Positions 6,928-14,782 of a DNA stretch of 32,025 bases are shown here, piece by piece. A program made the translations under genes and the position numbers. The stretch lies in the NCBI GenBank assembly GCA_013288445.1, contig JABDBX010000020.1:1-32025 (forward strand). Direction: 5' to 3'. The stretch's first letter is position 1, and every line of letters starts with the position of its first letter. The notes beneath the pieces are model-generated. The model saw only the letters and a list, made by a program, of their open reading frames with translations. It was not told the DNA's origin and searched no databases. Origin of the DNA: Bacteroidota bacterium. GTDB taxonomy: Bacteria; Bacteroidota; Bacteroidia; Chitinophagales; Chitinophagaceae.

Positions 6928-8586
6928 CTAAATTTCCACAAGTTCCCGCGCATTGTTGATGGCTGCTTCGCTGGGTTGCTCGCCGCCTATCATGCGGGCT
7001 ATTGCCAGCACCCGCTCTCCCGGCTGCAACACTCTTACTTTGGTAGAAAGTCGCTCAGTGCTATCTGCTTCTTTATACACATAAAAATGTCTTGAGCCTC
7101 TTGCGGCTACCTGTGGTTGGTGGGTGATGCAGATGACCTGGTGATACTGCGATAGTTCGCGCAGCAAAAAGCCCACCTGCCTTGCTGCCTCGCCGGAAAT
7201 GCCGGTATCCACTTCATCAAAAATAAGGGTGGGCATGTGCAGCGCCTCGGCGGTAAGCGACTTTATACACAGCATTATGCGGCTCATTTCGCCGCCAGAT
7301 GCCGCTTTTTGCAATGGCTGGAACTGTCCGCTTTTATTAGCATCCAGCATGAACTGCACATGGTCGGCGCCATATGGTGAGGGCGAAGTTTGCTCCATGC
7401 GCACATCAAACTGGGCGTTGGGCATACCTACCAGTGAAAGCAGTTCATTTATCCTTTTTGTGAACGGAGTTATTACCTGTTTACGACGGGCCGATAACTT
7501 ACCAGCTACCTCGGCCATCTCTTTATACAGCACCCCTTCTTCTTTTGCCAGCCGCTCTATGGATTCATTAATATCCAGCGTGGCCTTTAACTCGTCTGTC
7601 AGTTTTCTTTGCAACTCCAGCAGTTCAGATGTATGCCTTGCTGCGTGCTTCTTTAACAGCTTGTACCCCAGGTCCAATCGTTGAAGCAGTTCCTCCATCA
7701 CGGCCGGGTCGTGGGTTATTTTGCCTTCCTCCATTTCCATTTCTCCCGCGATATCCTTAAGTTCTGCCCATACCGATGTTATGCGCTCCTGGAGTGGTTT
7801 TATTTCCGGCATCACATCCGTGATGCTTTGCAGTTGCTGGCTTATGCGCTTCAGTTCATTCACTAACGGAGCCTCGCCCTCCTCCAGCACTATTCGCCCG
7901 GCCTGTAGTACACTTATTATGCGTTCGGCATGGCTCATTTGTTTTAGCTGGTGGTCGGCCTGCTCTATTTCTTCTTCTTTGAAGCCGGCCTGTACCAGTT
8001 CATCCAGCAGGTATTGCTTATAATCAGCCTCCTTTTGCCACTGCGACTGTCGCTCCCTCAGGTCGGCCAGCTTCTGTTTTGTGCTTTTGTGCTGGAAGTA
8101 TAACTTTCGGTAGTCTGCCACGGCATCCATGTTGTTGCCTATGGCGTCTAAAGCCTCCATCTGGAAGTTGTCGTCTTCCAGTGCCAGGTGGCCAAACTGC
8201 TGGTGCAGGTCCACCAGCAAAGATGTGAGCTTATTAAGCACATTCAGCGTTACTGGTGTATCGTTGACAAACGCGCGGGATTTGCCGTTTACTGCGATTT
8301 CTCTGCGAATAATACACTGGTCGTCATAATCGAGACCGGCTTCTGCGAGTGCACTTTTAAAGACTTCATTACCGCTCACATCAAAGTAGCCTTCTATTAC
8401 CGATTTCTCGTACTTATTGATGAGTATGGATGTATCGGCACGTTCACCCAAAATAAGGGAAAGCGCCCCGAGAATGATGCTTTTACCGGCACCTGTTTCT
8501 CCAGTCACAGTATTCAGGTGGGCGTCAGGTTCTATTACCAGGTGGTCAATAATAGCGTAATTCCTTATTATTAACTTTTGTAGCAT
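6928..8586 (-). CDS. recN: DNA repair protein RecN
   Basis: 552 aa, full length. SMC-like ATPase that acts at DNA double-strand breaks in recombinational repair. The N-terminal half carries Walker A GETGAGKS at 29-36. A long central coiled-coil-like region (about 150-370) is rich in Leu, Glu, Lys and Gln. The C-terminal half has the ABC signature ASGGEMSR at about 429-436, Walker B LIFDEVDTG at 454-462 and the D-loop SGEAA, then the CITHQPQVAA switch region. A TAACTTTA resembling a -7 box lies about 22 nt upstream of the ATG. aspG starts 51 nt after its stop, so read-through is possible. Confidence 0.97.
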   Translation of the reverse strand: MLQKLIIRNYAIIDHLVIEPDAHLNTVTGETGAGKSIILGALSLILGERADTSILINKYEKSVIEGYFDVSGNEVFKSALAEAGLDYDDQCIIRREIAVNGKSRAFVNDTPVTLNVLNKLTSLLVDLHQQFGHLALEDDNFQMEALDAIGNNMDAVADYRKLYFQHKSTKQKLADLRERQSQWQKEADYKQYLLDELVQAGFKEEEIEQADHQLKQMSHAERIISVLQAGRIVLEEGEAPLVNELKRISQQLQSITDVMPEIKPLQERITSVWAELKDIAGEMEMEEGKITHDPAVMEELLQRLDLGYKLLKKHAARHTSELLELQRKLTDELKATLDINESIERLAKEEGVLYKEMAEVAGKLSARRKQVITPFTKRINELLSLVGMPNAQFDVRMEQTSPSPYGADHVQFMLDANKSGQFQPLQKAASGGEMSRIMLCIKSLTAEALHMPTLIFDEVDTGISGEAARQVGFLLRELSQYHQVICITHQPQVAARGSRHFYVYKEADSTERLSTKVRVLQPGERVLAIARMIGGEQPSEAAINNARELVEI

Positions 8587-8633
8587 CTTGCGTAAGTAAT
8601 ATAGGCTGTAAAGTTAGGCGTTACCGTGTTTCT

Positions 8634-9830
8634 TTAGTGCGATGCTTTATATTGTTTCAAAGCCACTTCCAGGCAATCCATCGCCGCATTAATATCGTCT
8701 TTGTTGAGTACGTAGGCAAGGCGCACTTCAGTTTTACCCTTACCTGGTGTTGCGTAAAAGCCAGCGGCGGGCGCCATCATTACGGTTGCACCGTTATGCG
8801 AGAAACCTTCCAGCAGCCACTGGCAAAACTTTTCGCTATCGTCAACCGGCAGTTGTGCCATAGCGTAAAAAGCACCACCTGGAAGCGGGCATTTCACGCC
8901 GTCCATAGCTTTAAGGCGTTTTACCAGCAGGTCGCGGCGCGAGGTGTATTCGGCATGAACTGCATCGAAATAATCAGCCGGCAGGTCCACCGCCGCTTCC
9001 CCGAGTATCTGGGCAAAAGTGGGTGGGCTAAGGCGCGCCTGTGCAAATTTCATAGCTGCATCAAGCACCGCCTGGTTGCGGGTCACGAATGCGCCTATAC
9101 GGCCACCACAGGCACTGTAGCGCTTAGAAATAGTATCTAGCAGAATTGCGTTTTCTTCAAGGCCCTCTAACGATAAAGCCGAGGTATGTTTCTTGCCATC
9201 ATAGCAAAATTCACGGTATGCCTCATCGCTAAACAAAAACAGGTCGTGCTTCAGGCATATTTCCTTGAGCACATTCAGCTCTTCCAAACTGTATAGGTAA
9301 CCAGTAGGATTGTTTGGGTTACATATCATTATTGCCTTGGTGCGGGTAGTTACCGCCTTTACAAAGCTCTCAATGGATGGCAGCGAAAAACCATCATCAA
9401 TGCCAGATGGTATGGGCACAACCTTTACACTTGAACTGGTGGAAAACCCGTTATAGTTGGCATAAAATGGCTCGGGTATAATTATCTCATCACCAGGGTC
9501 AAGACAACTCATTATGGCAAACATAATGGCTTCCGAGCCACCAGTAGTTACAATGATCTGGTTGGCGGTAACATCAATGTCGTTCCTCTTGTAGTACTCC
9601 ACCAGTTTCTTACGGTAGCTATCAAAGCCCGCGCTGGGGCTATATTCCAGCACCTTCATATCGGTGTGGCGCACTGCATCTATTATAGACTGGGGCGTTT
9701 CAATATCGGGCTGGCCAATATTAAGATGATATACTTTAGTGCCTCTTTTTTTGGCTGCATCAGCAAAAGGAACTAATTTACGTATGGGCGATGGTGGCAT
9801 ATGTGCGCCACGATGTGATATTACCGGCAT
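8634..9830 (-). CDS. Class I aminotransferase (aspartate aminotransferase-like)
   Basis: 398 aa. Fold-type I PLP enzyme of the class I/II group. Motifs: LNIGQPDIETP at 36-46, TTGGSEA at 95-101, NPNNPTG at 171-177, SDEAY with Asp202, Schiff-base Lys236 in DTISKRYSACGGRIG, and the substrate carboxylate-binding region around Arg244. The exact substrate is not fixed by sequence; aspartate or aromatic amino acids are plausible. The first ATG (9830) is only 4 nt from a perfect -7 box, so the mRNA may be leaderless; the in-frame ATG at 9800 is the alternative start. recN follows 47 nt downstream on the same strand. Confidence 0.9.
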   Translation of the reverse strand: MPVISHRGAHMPPSPIRKLVPFADAAKKRGTKVYHLNIGQPDIETPQSIIDAVRHTDMKVLEYSPSAGFDSYRKKLVEYYKRNDIDVTANQIIVTTGGSEAIMFAIMSCLDPGDEIIIPEPFYANYNGFSTSSSVKVVPIPSGIDDGFSLPSIESFVKAVTTRTKAIMICNPNNPTGYLYSLEELNVLKEICLKHDLFLFSDEAYREFCYDGKKHTSALSLEGLEENAILLDTISKRYSACGGRIGAFVTRNQAVLDAAMKFAQARLSPPTFAQILGEAAVDLPADYFDAVHAEYTSRRDLLVKRLKAMDGVKCPLPGGAFYAMAQLPVDDSEKFCQWLLEGFSHNGATVMMAPAAGFYATPGKGKTEVRLAYVLNKDDINAAMDCLEVALKQYKASH

Positions 9831-9834
9831 GGCG

Positions 9835-9865
9835 CAAAGATAATGCTAATTGCTTAATGGCTCAA
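9835..9865 (-). promoter_or_regulatory. Bacteroidota-type promoter of the class I aminotransferase
   Basis: On the minus strand TTG (9865-9863) is followed after exactly 20 nt by TATCTTTG (9842-9835), a full match to the -33/-7 consensus. Only CGCC separates the -7 box from the ATG at 9830, so transcription would begin at or next to the start codon. Confidence 0.65.
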
Positions 9866-9883
9866 CGGCGCAATGCCTTAATT

Positions 9884-9946
9884 AATGCGGCAATGTGATG
9901 GAATGCGGCAATGTGAGCCCTCATTCCTATCTCATTCCATCACATT
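9884..9946. repeat. Short tandem and inverted repeats between the aminotransferase and queG
   Basis: The 14-bp word AATGCGGCAATGTG occurs at 9884-9897 and again at 9902-9915. Overlapping this, AATGTGATGGAATG at 9892-9905 pairs perfectly with 9933-9946 around a 27-nt loop. The structure lies directly downstream of queG and may end or stabilise that transcript. It is too short and irregular to be a CRISPR. Confidence 0.6.
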
Positions 9947-9967
9947 TCTTCCACATTTCCCACATTG

Positions 9968-10900
9968 TCAAATTGCTTTTATTGCCTTAATATTCCGTTG
10001 TATCCCCTTCCATTTTGTTCTTCTAAGTGGGGAATTTTTAAAGGTTTTATTGAATGTCTCTTCCGTCATCGCTTCCCATTCCCCAATGGAGAGATTGAGG
10101 ACTTCCTGGATGGGCGTAAAAGCGGATTCGGTAGTTTCTTTTGAGAACCTGTTCCAGGGGCACACATCCTGGCACACATCGCAACCAAACATCCAGCCGT
10201 CCATTTTGTTATGAAATTCCGATGAAATAAGTGCGTCTTTTAGTTCTATGGTCAGGTAAGAAATACATTTGCCTGCATCCACTTCCGTTGGGGATACAAT
10301 GGCTTGCGTGGGGCAGGCATCTATGCAGCGGGTGCAGGTGCCGCAGTGGTCTGTTGCAAATGGAGCATCAGCTACAAGATCAAGGTCGGTGATCAGCGTG
10401 GCTATAAAAAAGAATGAGCCTGAATGCCGCGTCAGCACATTGCCGTTTTTGCCCAGCCAGCCCAGCCCGCCACGCACCGCCCAACTGCGCTCCAGTACCG
10501 GCGCGCTATCCACGAAACCCCGGCCATTAACGTCGCCTATATGGGCTCTTATATAGTGCAGCAATTCATTCAGTTTATCCCTGATCACGAAATGGTAATC
10601 TGTGCCATAAGCGTACTTGGCTATCTTAGGCGCTTGTGGTTGCTGCTCCTCGCCAGGAAAATAATTAAGCAGCAAAGTGATCACCGACTTAGCGCCGGGC
10701 ACTAGCTTTCGAGGGTCTATGCGCAGGTCGAAGTAGCGTTCCATATAAGCCATACCAGCCTGGTGGCCTTTGTTCAGCCATTTTTCCAGTCGCCTTGCAT
10801 CTTCATCAAGCTGGGTTGCCATGGCAATACCACAACTGGTAAAGCCGAGCCGGAGGGCCTCCTGTTTTATTAGATGCGTATTTTTTTCTGTGGATAGCAA
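9968..10900 (-). CDS. queG: Epoxyqueuosine reductase
   Basis: 310 aa. It reduces epoxyqueuosine to queuosine in tRNA wobble positions, using cobalamin and two 4Fe-4S clusters. The N-terminal domain shows HLIKQEALRLGFTSCGIA; the middle has GFVDSAPVLERSWAVRGGLG and WLGKNGNVL. The ferredoxin-like part has CGTCTRCIDACPTQAI, CISYLTIELK and GCDVCQDVCPWN. No in-frame ATG fits: the frame opens at a TTG (10900) just after a TAA, and family N-termini need residues from there. A TAAATTTG box ends 4 nt before this TTG. The C-terminal HEAT-like extension of some homologues is absent, giving the short form. Confidence 0.94.
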   Translation of the reverse strand: MLSTEKNTHLIKQEALRLGFTSCGIAMATQLDEDARRLEKWLNKGHQAGMAYMERYFDLRIDPRKLVPGAKSVITLLLNYFPGEEQQPQAPKIAKYAYGTDYHFVIRDKLNELLHYIRAHIGDVNGRGFVDSAPVLERSWAVRGGLGWLGKNGNVLTRHSGSFFFIATLITDLDLVADAPFATDHCGTCTRCIDACPTQAIVSPTEVDAGKCISYLTIELKDALISSEFHNKMDGWMFGCDVCQDVCPWNRFSKETTESAFTPIQEVLNLSIGEWEAMTEETFNKTFKNSPLRRTKWKGIQRNIKAIKAI

Positions 10901-10904
10901 TAGG

Positions 10905-10912
10905 CAAATTTA
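10905..10912 (-). promoter_or_regulatory. -7 box candidate of queG
   Basis: TAAATTTG on the minus strand matches TAnnTTTG and stops 4 nt before the TTG start codon. No TTG -33 box is visible at 19-21 nt spacing. If real, the mRNA would be leaderless. Confidence 0.35.
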
Positions 10913-10920
10913 GGTTGTAG

Positions 10921-11316
10921 TTACATTACTAGGTGTCCATCTGATTGAACGTTTACTCCGGTTAGCTTTAAATGCTTGAAGATATTCTTCAAGTCCAAAA
11001 TCAGCATATTCAGATAAATCTTTCTGGTAAAATCACTGGCATCGATAGCAATGAGACTGTTTTTACGACCTGCTGTAATGACGATTTTGTTAATGTCTGC
11101 AAGATGGACTATGACTTTCTTTTTAAAAGGATTTAGAAATATGACGTAAATGGTATTGGAATCAAGTTTAATTATTGGAGAGAACATTGTAATTATCATA
11201 AACATAATTGTCCATGCTACGATACCTATTGGATCTTTTATGTAAACACTGATCTTTAATAGCATTAGGTACAATATAAAATTACACAGGAGTGTCTTGA
11301 TTCCATATGTTTTCAT
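10921..11316 (-). CDS. Small membrane protein of unknown function
   Basis: 131 aa from the ATG at 11316. A hydrophobic N-terminal half gives two transmembrane segments (about residues 8-26 and 30-50), then a mainly beta soluble part with IYVIFLNPFKKKVIVHLADI and a C-terminal amphipathic helix. The topology (two helices plus a small beta domain) is like the bacterial PH-domain membrane proteins, but no diagnostic motif is present, so this is only a suggestion. It lies 20 nt upstream of queG on the same strand, and a TACCTTTA box ends 4 nt before its ATG. The low-GC composition differs from the neighbouring housekeeping genes and resembles the adjacent toxin-antitoxin pair. Confidence 0.6.
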   Translation of the reverse strand: MKTYGIKTLLCNFILYLMLLKISVYIKDPIGIVAWTIMFMIITMFSPIIKLDSNTIYVIFLNPFKKKVIVHLADINKIVITAGRKNSLIAIDASDFTRKIYLNMLILDLKNIFKHLKLTGVNVQSDGHLVM

Positions 11317-11320
11317 CAAA

Positions 11321-11328
11321 TAAAGGTA
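11321..11328 (-). promoter_or_regulatory. -7 box candidate of the small membrane protein
   Basis: TACCTTTA on the minus strand (7 of 8 to a TAnnTTTG box) with a TTG 22 nt further upstream (11353-11351). It ends 4 nt before the ATG at 11316. Confidence 0.35.
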
Positions 11329-11386
11329 TTGATTACATGGCTAGTAAGTTCAACAGATTATTTTTTAAAATTGTTGTCTGTTTAGT

Positions 11387-11394
11387 TAACTTTG
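11387..11394 (+). promoter_or_regulatory. -7 box candidate of the HigBA-type pair
   Basis: TAACTTTG matches TAnnTTTG. It ends 10 nt before the ATG at 11405 (and 4 nt before an in-frame TTG at 11399), so the leader would be very short. No clear -33 box. Confidence 0.4.
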
Positions 11395-11404
11395 TATTTT
11401 GAAT

Positions 11405-11746
11405 ATGGAAAGGCAAGTTGTCGCATTTAGGAGATACTTTCTCAACTTCTACGAAGGACAACTTGACCTTGTGCAGGCCAAGATAGAATGGACGCTAAAC
11501 TTACTGAGAACAATAAAACACGTTCCTGAAAAATACTTTAAACATTTGGAAGGAACAAAGGGTCTTTACGAAATAAGAGTTGAAGTTGGGGGTAATATTT
11601 ATCGCATTTTTTCATTTTTTGATAAAGGAAGCCTGGTAATATTAGGAAATGCATTTCAGAAAAAATCTCAAAAGACACCCAAACAGGAGATTGATAAAGC
11701 AGTAAAAATAATGGAGGAATATTTCAATGCAAAAGAAAATAGTTAA
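11405..11746 (+). CDS. HigB-like toxin of the RelE/ParE superfamily (Gp49/DUF891 type)
   Basis: 113 aa. Recognised from family-like blocks: VVAFRRYFLNFYEGQ at the start, VPEKYFKHLEGTKGLYEIRV in the middle, GGNIYRIFSFFDKGSLVIL, and FQKKSQKTPKQEIDKA near the end. These toxins are ribosome-dependent mRNA interferases; the toxin fold and the core Arg/Lys residues are retained. The toxin gene comes first and the antitoxin gene overlaps its end by 20 nt, the arrangement typical of higBA. The ATG at 11405 is preferred over the TTG at 11399 because homologues begin near MERQVV. Low GC and an isolated position suggest lateral acquisition. Confidence 0.85.
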   Translation: MERQVVAFRRYFLNFYEGQLDLVQAKIEWTLNLLRTIKHVPEKYFKHLEGTKGLYEIRVEVGGNIYRIFSFFDKGSLVILGNAFQKKSQKTPKQEIDKAVKIMEEYFNAKENS

Positions 11747-12038
11747 CAACGATATTACCACTCTTGATGAAATACTTGATAAAAAGTATGGCACTCGGGG
11801 CGCTGAAAATCGGGAAAAGTGGGAAGAAGAATTTGAAACATTCAGGCTTGGCGTTTTGCTTGAAGAAGCAAGAATGAAAATGGGTATGACACAACAGGAG
11901 CTTGCAGAAAAGTGCGGGACAAATAAAGCCTACATATCAAGAATTGAGAATAATGCTTCCGATATCAGGCTTTCCACGCTTATGCGCATTGTTAATAAGG
12001 GTTTTGGCGGGCATTTAAAGCTAACACTCCAATTGTAG
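11727..12038 (+). CDS. HigA-like antitoxin with Xre-family helix-turn-helix
   Basis: 103 aa. The C-terminal half is a Cro/C1-type DNA-binding domain: LLEEARMKMGMTQQELAEKC at about 50-69, then GTNKAYISRIENNASDIRLS as recognition helix and turn, then LMRIVNKG. The N-terminal half is acidic and probably embraces the toxin. It should neutralise HigB and repress the pair's own promoter. The start overlaps the toxin stop by 20 nt, and a strong GGAGG at 11713-11717 lies 9 nt before the ATG. This is notable because Shine-Dalgarno sequences are otherwise scarce in the window; it would favour antitoxin translation. The stop is 3 nt from the convergent YigZ gene. Confidence 0.87.
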   Translation: MQKKIVNNDITTLDEILDKKYGTRGAENREKWEEEFETFRLGVLLEEARMKMGMTQQELAEKCGTNKAYISRIENNASDIRLSTLMRIVNKGFGGHLKLTLQL

Positions 12039-12041
12039 TAG

Positions 12042-12656
12042 TCAAATTGTAGGGCCGCTCGTCACGCCAACTCCACGAATCTCCCCAAGCTTCTGCACAT
12101 AAGCAGCGCTATGATGGTGTGGAATGCCCGCCCTGATAATGCAGAATAACTGGAGATCCTGCATATAGATGGTTGCCTCGCTTTGCTTTAGGAGGTACAG
12201 TACCTCGCCCATTACCGGGTAGTCAAAATTGATCTCGAAAATGTCTTCTATCCATTTCTCGGTTTTTGCCACAGTTTCCAGCGACTGCGCTGTAGCCGTT
12301 TTGTAGGCATTTATCAACCCCGGCACGCCTAGCAATGACCCGCCGAAGTAACGCACCACTACCACTAAAACATTGGTAAGCCCGAGGCTGTCTATCTGAC
12401 CCAGGATGGGCTTGCCTGCACTGCCGGATGGTTCTCCATCATCATTGGCGCGGTATTGAGTGCCATCTGTGCCTATGCGGTAGGCATAGCAATGATGCAC
12501 CGCCTTGGGGTGTTCTTTTTTAAGCACATTTAAGCGTTCCTTCACGTCTGCCACCGAACTTATGGGGTATGAATAAGCAAGAAATTTACTGCCCCGGTCG
12601 CGGAAATCGCCTGTTGATAGCGCTGCTATTGTAGTGTACTTATGTGCTGGTTCCAT
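12042..12656 (-). CDS. YigZ/IMPACT family protein (UPF0029)
   Basis: 204 aa. The N-terminal IMPACT domain shows FRDRGSKFLAYSYPISS, KEHPKAVHHCYAYRIG, NDDGEPSGSAGKPIL at about 73-87, and LVVVVRYFGGSLLGVPGL at about 98-115, all hallmarks of the family. The C-terminal part is the DUF1949-like ferredoxin-fold domain (FEINFDYPVMGEVLYLL). Structural relatives bind ribosomes or nucleic acid; the bacterial role is not established. It is the last gene of a ribD-EamA-yigZ cluster, with 5 nt between it and the transporter gene, so co-transcription is near certain. Confidence 0.9.
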   Translation of the reverse strand: MEPAHKYTTIAALSTGDFRDRGSKFLAYSYPISSVADVKERLNVLKKEHPKAVHHCYAYRIGTDGTQYRANDDGEPSGSAGKPILGQIDSLGLTNVLVVVVRYFGGSLLGVPGLINAYKTATAQSLETVAKTEKWIEDIFEINFDYPVMGEVLYLLKQSEATIYMQDLQLFCIIRAGIPHHHSAAYVQKLGEIRGVGVTSGPTI

Positions 12657-12661
12657 GGCTA

Positions 12662-13531
12662 TTATCTATTTCCAAACGCAATTAATAAAATGGCCACTAC
12701 CGATAAAACCATGCCTATTATCCGCAAAGTATTTACATGCTCTTTAAACAATAAAATCGCTGTGAGTGCAGATGCTGCAAGTATCCCGATGTTCAAGACG
12801 GGGATAGATGCCGAACTTTCCAGGAAATTGCTGTTTAGCGCACGAATGAAGAAATAGATAGAAAAATAATTTGGCACTCCTACGCAGATGCCAGCTATGA
12901 CATTTCTCCATTGCAGGGTTATTTTTTTCATTAACGTAAGTATGGTTACCAGTATCACCCCAACACTTGCCGCTGTAGCAAAGCAACAAATGGTGTAGGC
13001 TGCCTGTGAATCTGTAGTTGCCAGGAAGTGAAACTGTATATAGTTGGTGGCAGTATCGAGCATGCCACCCCCTATGAATATTAGTACGGGCCATAGAAGA
13101 TTCTGTGGCTTGTTATCATCTCCTTCTACCCGGGTGGTGAGGTACACAGCGGGGAAGGCCAGTAAAATACCCGCTATCTTTCCCGCCGTTGCATGCTCCT
13201 TATAAACCAGCAGCGAGAAAATTACCGGTATCACCAACGATAGTTTACTGGCTATGATTGTAGTGGTGATACCATCGACCCTTGTGCTATATGCCAACAA
13301 ATTAAAGATGCCTATGAATGCAAAGCCCATACCCACAGCCCAGAGAAACCAATCGGCGTGGAATGCGGCGTTGCCGAACGGCACATGGCCAATAGATATG
13401 CATCCGGTAATCACGCACACGCAATAGTTGGCCACAATGGCTTGCAGTGTATTTATATCATACTTCGGGAATAGCTTAAACAGCACCGAAATAAGCACAT
13501 TCAATAAAATCGTTGCTACGAGATAAAACAT
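12662..13531 (-). CDS. EamA/DMT-superfamily transporter in the ribD cluster
   Basis: 289 aa, hydrophobic throughout, with about ten transmembrane helices in two homologous halves, as expected for a drug/metabolite transporter of the EamA type. The first half ends around the LVYKEHATAGKIAGILL block and the second around ILLFKEHVNTLRIIGMVLS, the duplicated signature (KEH followed by G-rich helix). It lies 8 nt after ribD and 5 nt before the YigZ gene. Some EamA-family proteins (RibN) carry riboflavin, so a flavin or precursor substrate is a reasonable guess from context. The family is very broad and no FMN riboswitch is seen, so the substrate is unproven. Confidence 0.88.
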   Translation of the reverse strand: MFYLVATILLNVLISVLFKLFPKYDINTLQAIVANYCVCVITGCISIGHVPFGNAAFHADWFLWAVGMGFAFIGIFNLLAYSTRVDGITTTIIASKLSLVIPVIFSLLVYKEHATAGKIAGILLAFPAVYLTTRVEGDDNKPQNLLWPVLIFIGGGMLDTATNYIQFHFLATTDSQAAYTICCFATAASVGVILVTILTLMKKITLQWRNVIAGICVGVPNYFSIYFFIRALNSNFLESSASIPVLNIGILAASALTAILLFKEHVNTLRIIGMVLSVVAILLIAFGNR

Positions 13532-13539
13532 GAGGTGTA

Positions 13540-14610
13540 TTATAATTCCATTCCTGCTACATAGGGGTAATTGCTCTCGGTGTTCACATATACGTCGAGC
13601 TTATCGCTTGCAATTTCGCGGGTAAAGGCGGGTGTGTCACAATTAATTGCAGGTGCTGCTATGCCATCACCAATAGACATGTCGCCTGTAAATATCCTGG
13701 CCTCGTCCCACAATCCGAGCTTGATAAAACTGTTCAGTAACTCTGCGCCGCCTTCCACAATAAGCGATATCATACGGGCATCAAACAATCGCTGCATCAG
13801 GTGCGGGAGCAACGTATCATCAAACGGAAGAAAGACCGAATGCACATTGCCTTGCAGTATTTCCCGCTGGTCGTTGATGATCCATGTAGCTGCCGCACCG
13901 TCGAATAGATGGTGTGTCGGTGGAAGGTGTAGGCCCCTGTCCAGTGCTATACGCAGGGGTTGCTTGCCGGGCCAAAGCCTGGCTGTGAGCTGGGGGTTAT
14001 CGTTGAGCGCCGTATTCCATCCTACCATTATTGCCGCTTCTTCGGTGCGCCATTTGTGCAGCAGTTTCTGGCTTTCCGGGTTTGTTAACTGCAATCTCTT
14101 TTTATCGGCGGCGGCTATGAAGCCATCACTGGTTTGCGCCCACTTCAATATTATATATGGCCTTTTCTCCCGGTGAAAGCAGAAGAACCGGCGGTTCAGC
14201 CACAAGCCTTCTCTTTCCATCGTGCCAGCCGCTACAACCACTCCTCCGTCCTTCAATATTTCCATTCCCTTTCCCGCAACTTTTTCAAAAGGATCCTTAT
14301 TAGCAATAATTATTTTCTTCACTTTTTCTTGCACCAATCTATCGGCGCAGGGTGGGGTGATGCCGTAGTGGGCGCAGGGTTCCAGGTTCACATACATCGT
14401 ACTTTCGGGGATAAGCGACTTGTCGGTATCGGCCACGTTTTTCAGGCAGTTCACCTCGGCATGGTCGGCTCCGTAGTGGTGGTGCCACCCTTCACCAATG
14501 ATCCGGTCGTTATGCACCAATACTGCACCAACCATAGGATTGGGCGAAGTGTAGCCTTTGGCGCGTTCTGCCAGCGCAAGGCAGCGTTTCATGTAAGTTT
14601 CGTGAGGCAT
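13540..14610 (-). CDS. ribD: Bifunctional riboflavin deaminase/reductase
   Basis: 356 aa from ATG 14610. A longer frame opens at 14685, but its first 25 residues are not family-like and would be encoded across a hairpin repeat (14674-14706). It performs two steps of riboflavin synthesis: deamination of the pyrimidine and reduction of its ribosyl side chain. The N-terminal deaminase domain has SPNPMVGAV, the zinc site HAEVN at 50-54 (His50, Glu52) and EPCAHYGITPPC with Cys79 and Cys88. The C-terminal reductase domain (from about 145) shows YIILKWAQTSDGFIA, VGWNTALNDNPQLTAR and VEGGAELLNSF. A TATCTTTA box ends 7 nt before the ATG. It leads the cluster with the EamA and YigZ genes. Confidence 0.96.
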   Translation of the reverse strand: MPHETYMKRCLALAERAKGYTSPNPMVGAVLVHNDRIIGEGWHHHYGADHAEVNCLKNVADTDKSLIPESTMYVNLEPCAHYGITPPCADRLVQEKVKKIIIANKDPFEKVAGKGMEILKDGGVVVAAGTMEREGLWLNRRFFCFHREKRPYIILKWAQTSDGFIAAADKKRLQLTNPESQKLLHKWRTEEAAIMVGWNTALNDNPQLTARLWPGKQPLRIALDRGLHLPPTHHLFDGAAATWIINDQREILQGNVHSVFLPFDDTLLPHLMQRLFDARMISLIVEGGAELLNSFIKLGLWDEARIFTGDMSIGDGIAAPAINCDTPAFTREIASDKLDVYVNTESNYPYVAGMEL

Positions 14611-14673
14611 AATGTCATAAAGATAATTCAAACCTTTTAATGGTTTCGTTTGCAGTTTGTTGAAGATTCCATG

Positions 14674-14706
14674 GTTGTCCCACACCGTTTTCAGGTGGGG
14701 GACAAC
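14674..14706. repeat. Hairpin repeat, copy 1 of the GTGTCCCACACC family
   Basis: GTTGTCCCACACC at 14674-14686 pairs with 14694-14706 at 12 of 13 positions across a 7-nt loop. The same core with the same loop size recurs at 28701-28735, and a related one at 29729-29770. Here it lies upstream of ribD. Confidence 0.7.
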
Positions 14707-14782
14707 TTGTGACGGAATAATACTTACTTAGTTAACGTAAATCCTATTCGGACAATATAGATTTTGTATTTTACTGCTCAAT

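Noticed and set aside
7199-7684. 161-codon open frame on + opposite recN
   Set aside because: It is the antisense of a conserved recN region; Ser/Cys-rich composition is typical of shadow frames.
9884-9946. Short direct repeats resembling the start of a CRISPR
   Set aside because: Only two copies, 18 bp apart, within a hairpin; no cas genes.
14611-14782. FMN riboswitch upstream of ribD
   Set aside because: No conserved RFN core was seen; only a hairpin repeat and possible promoter boxes.
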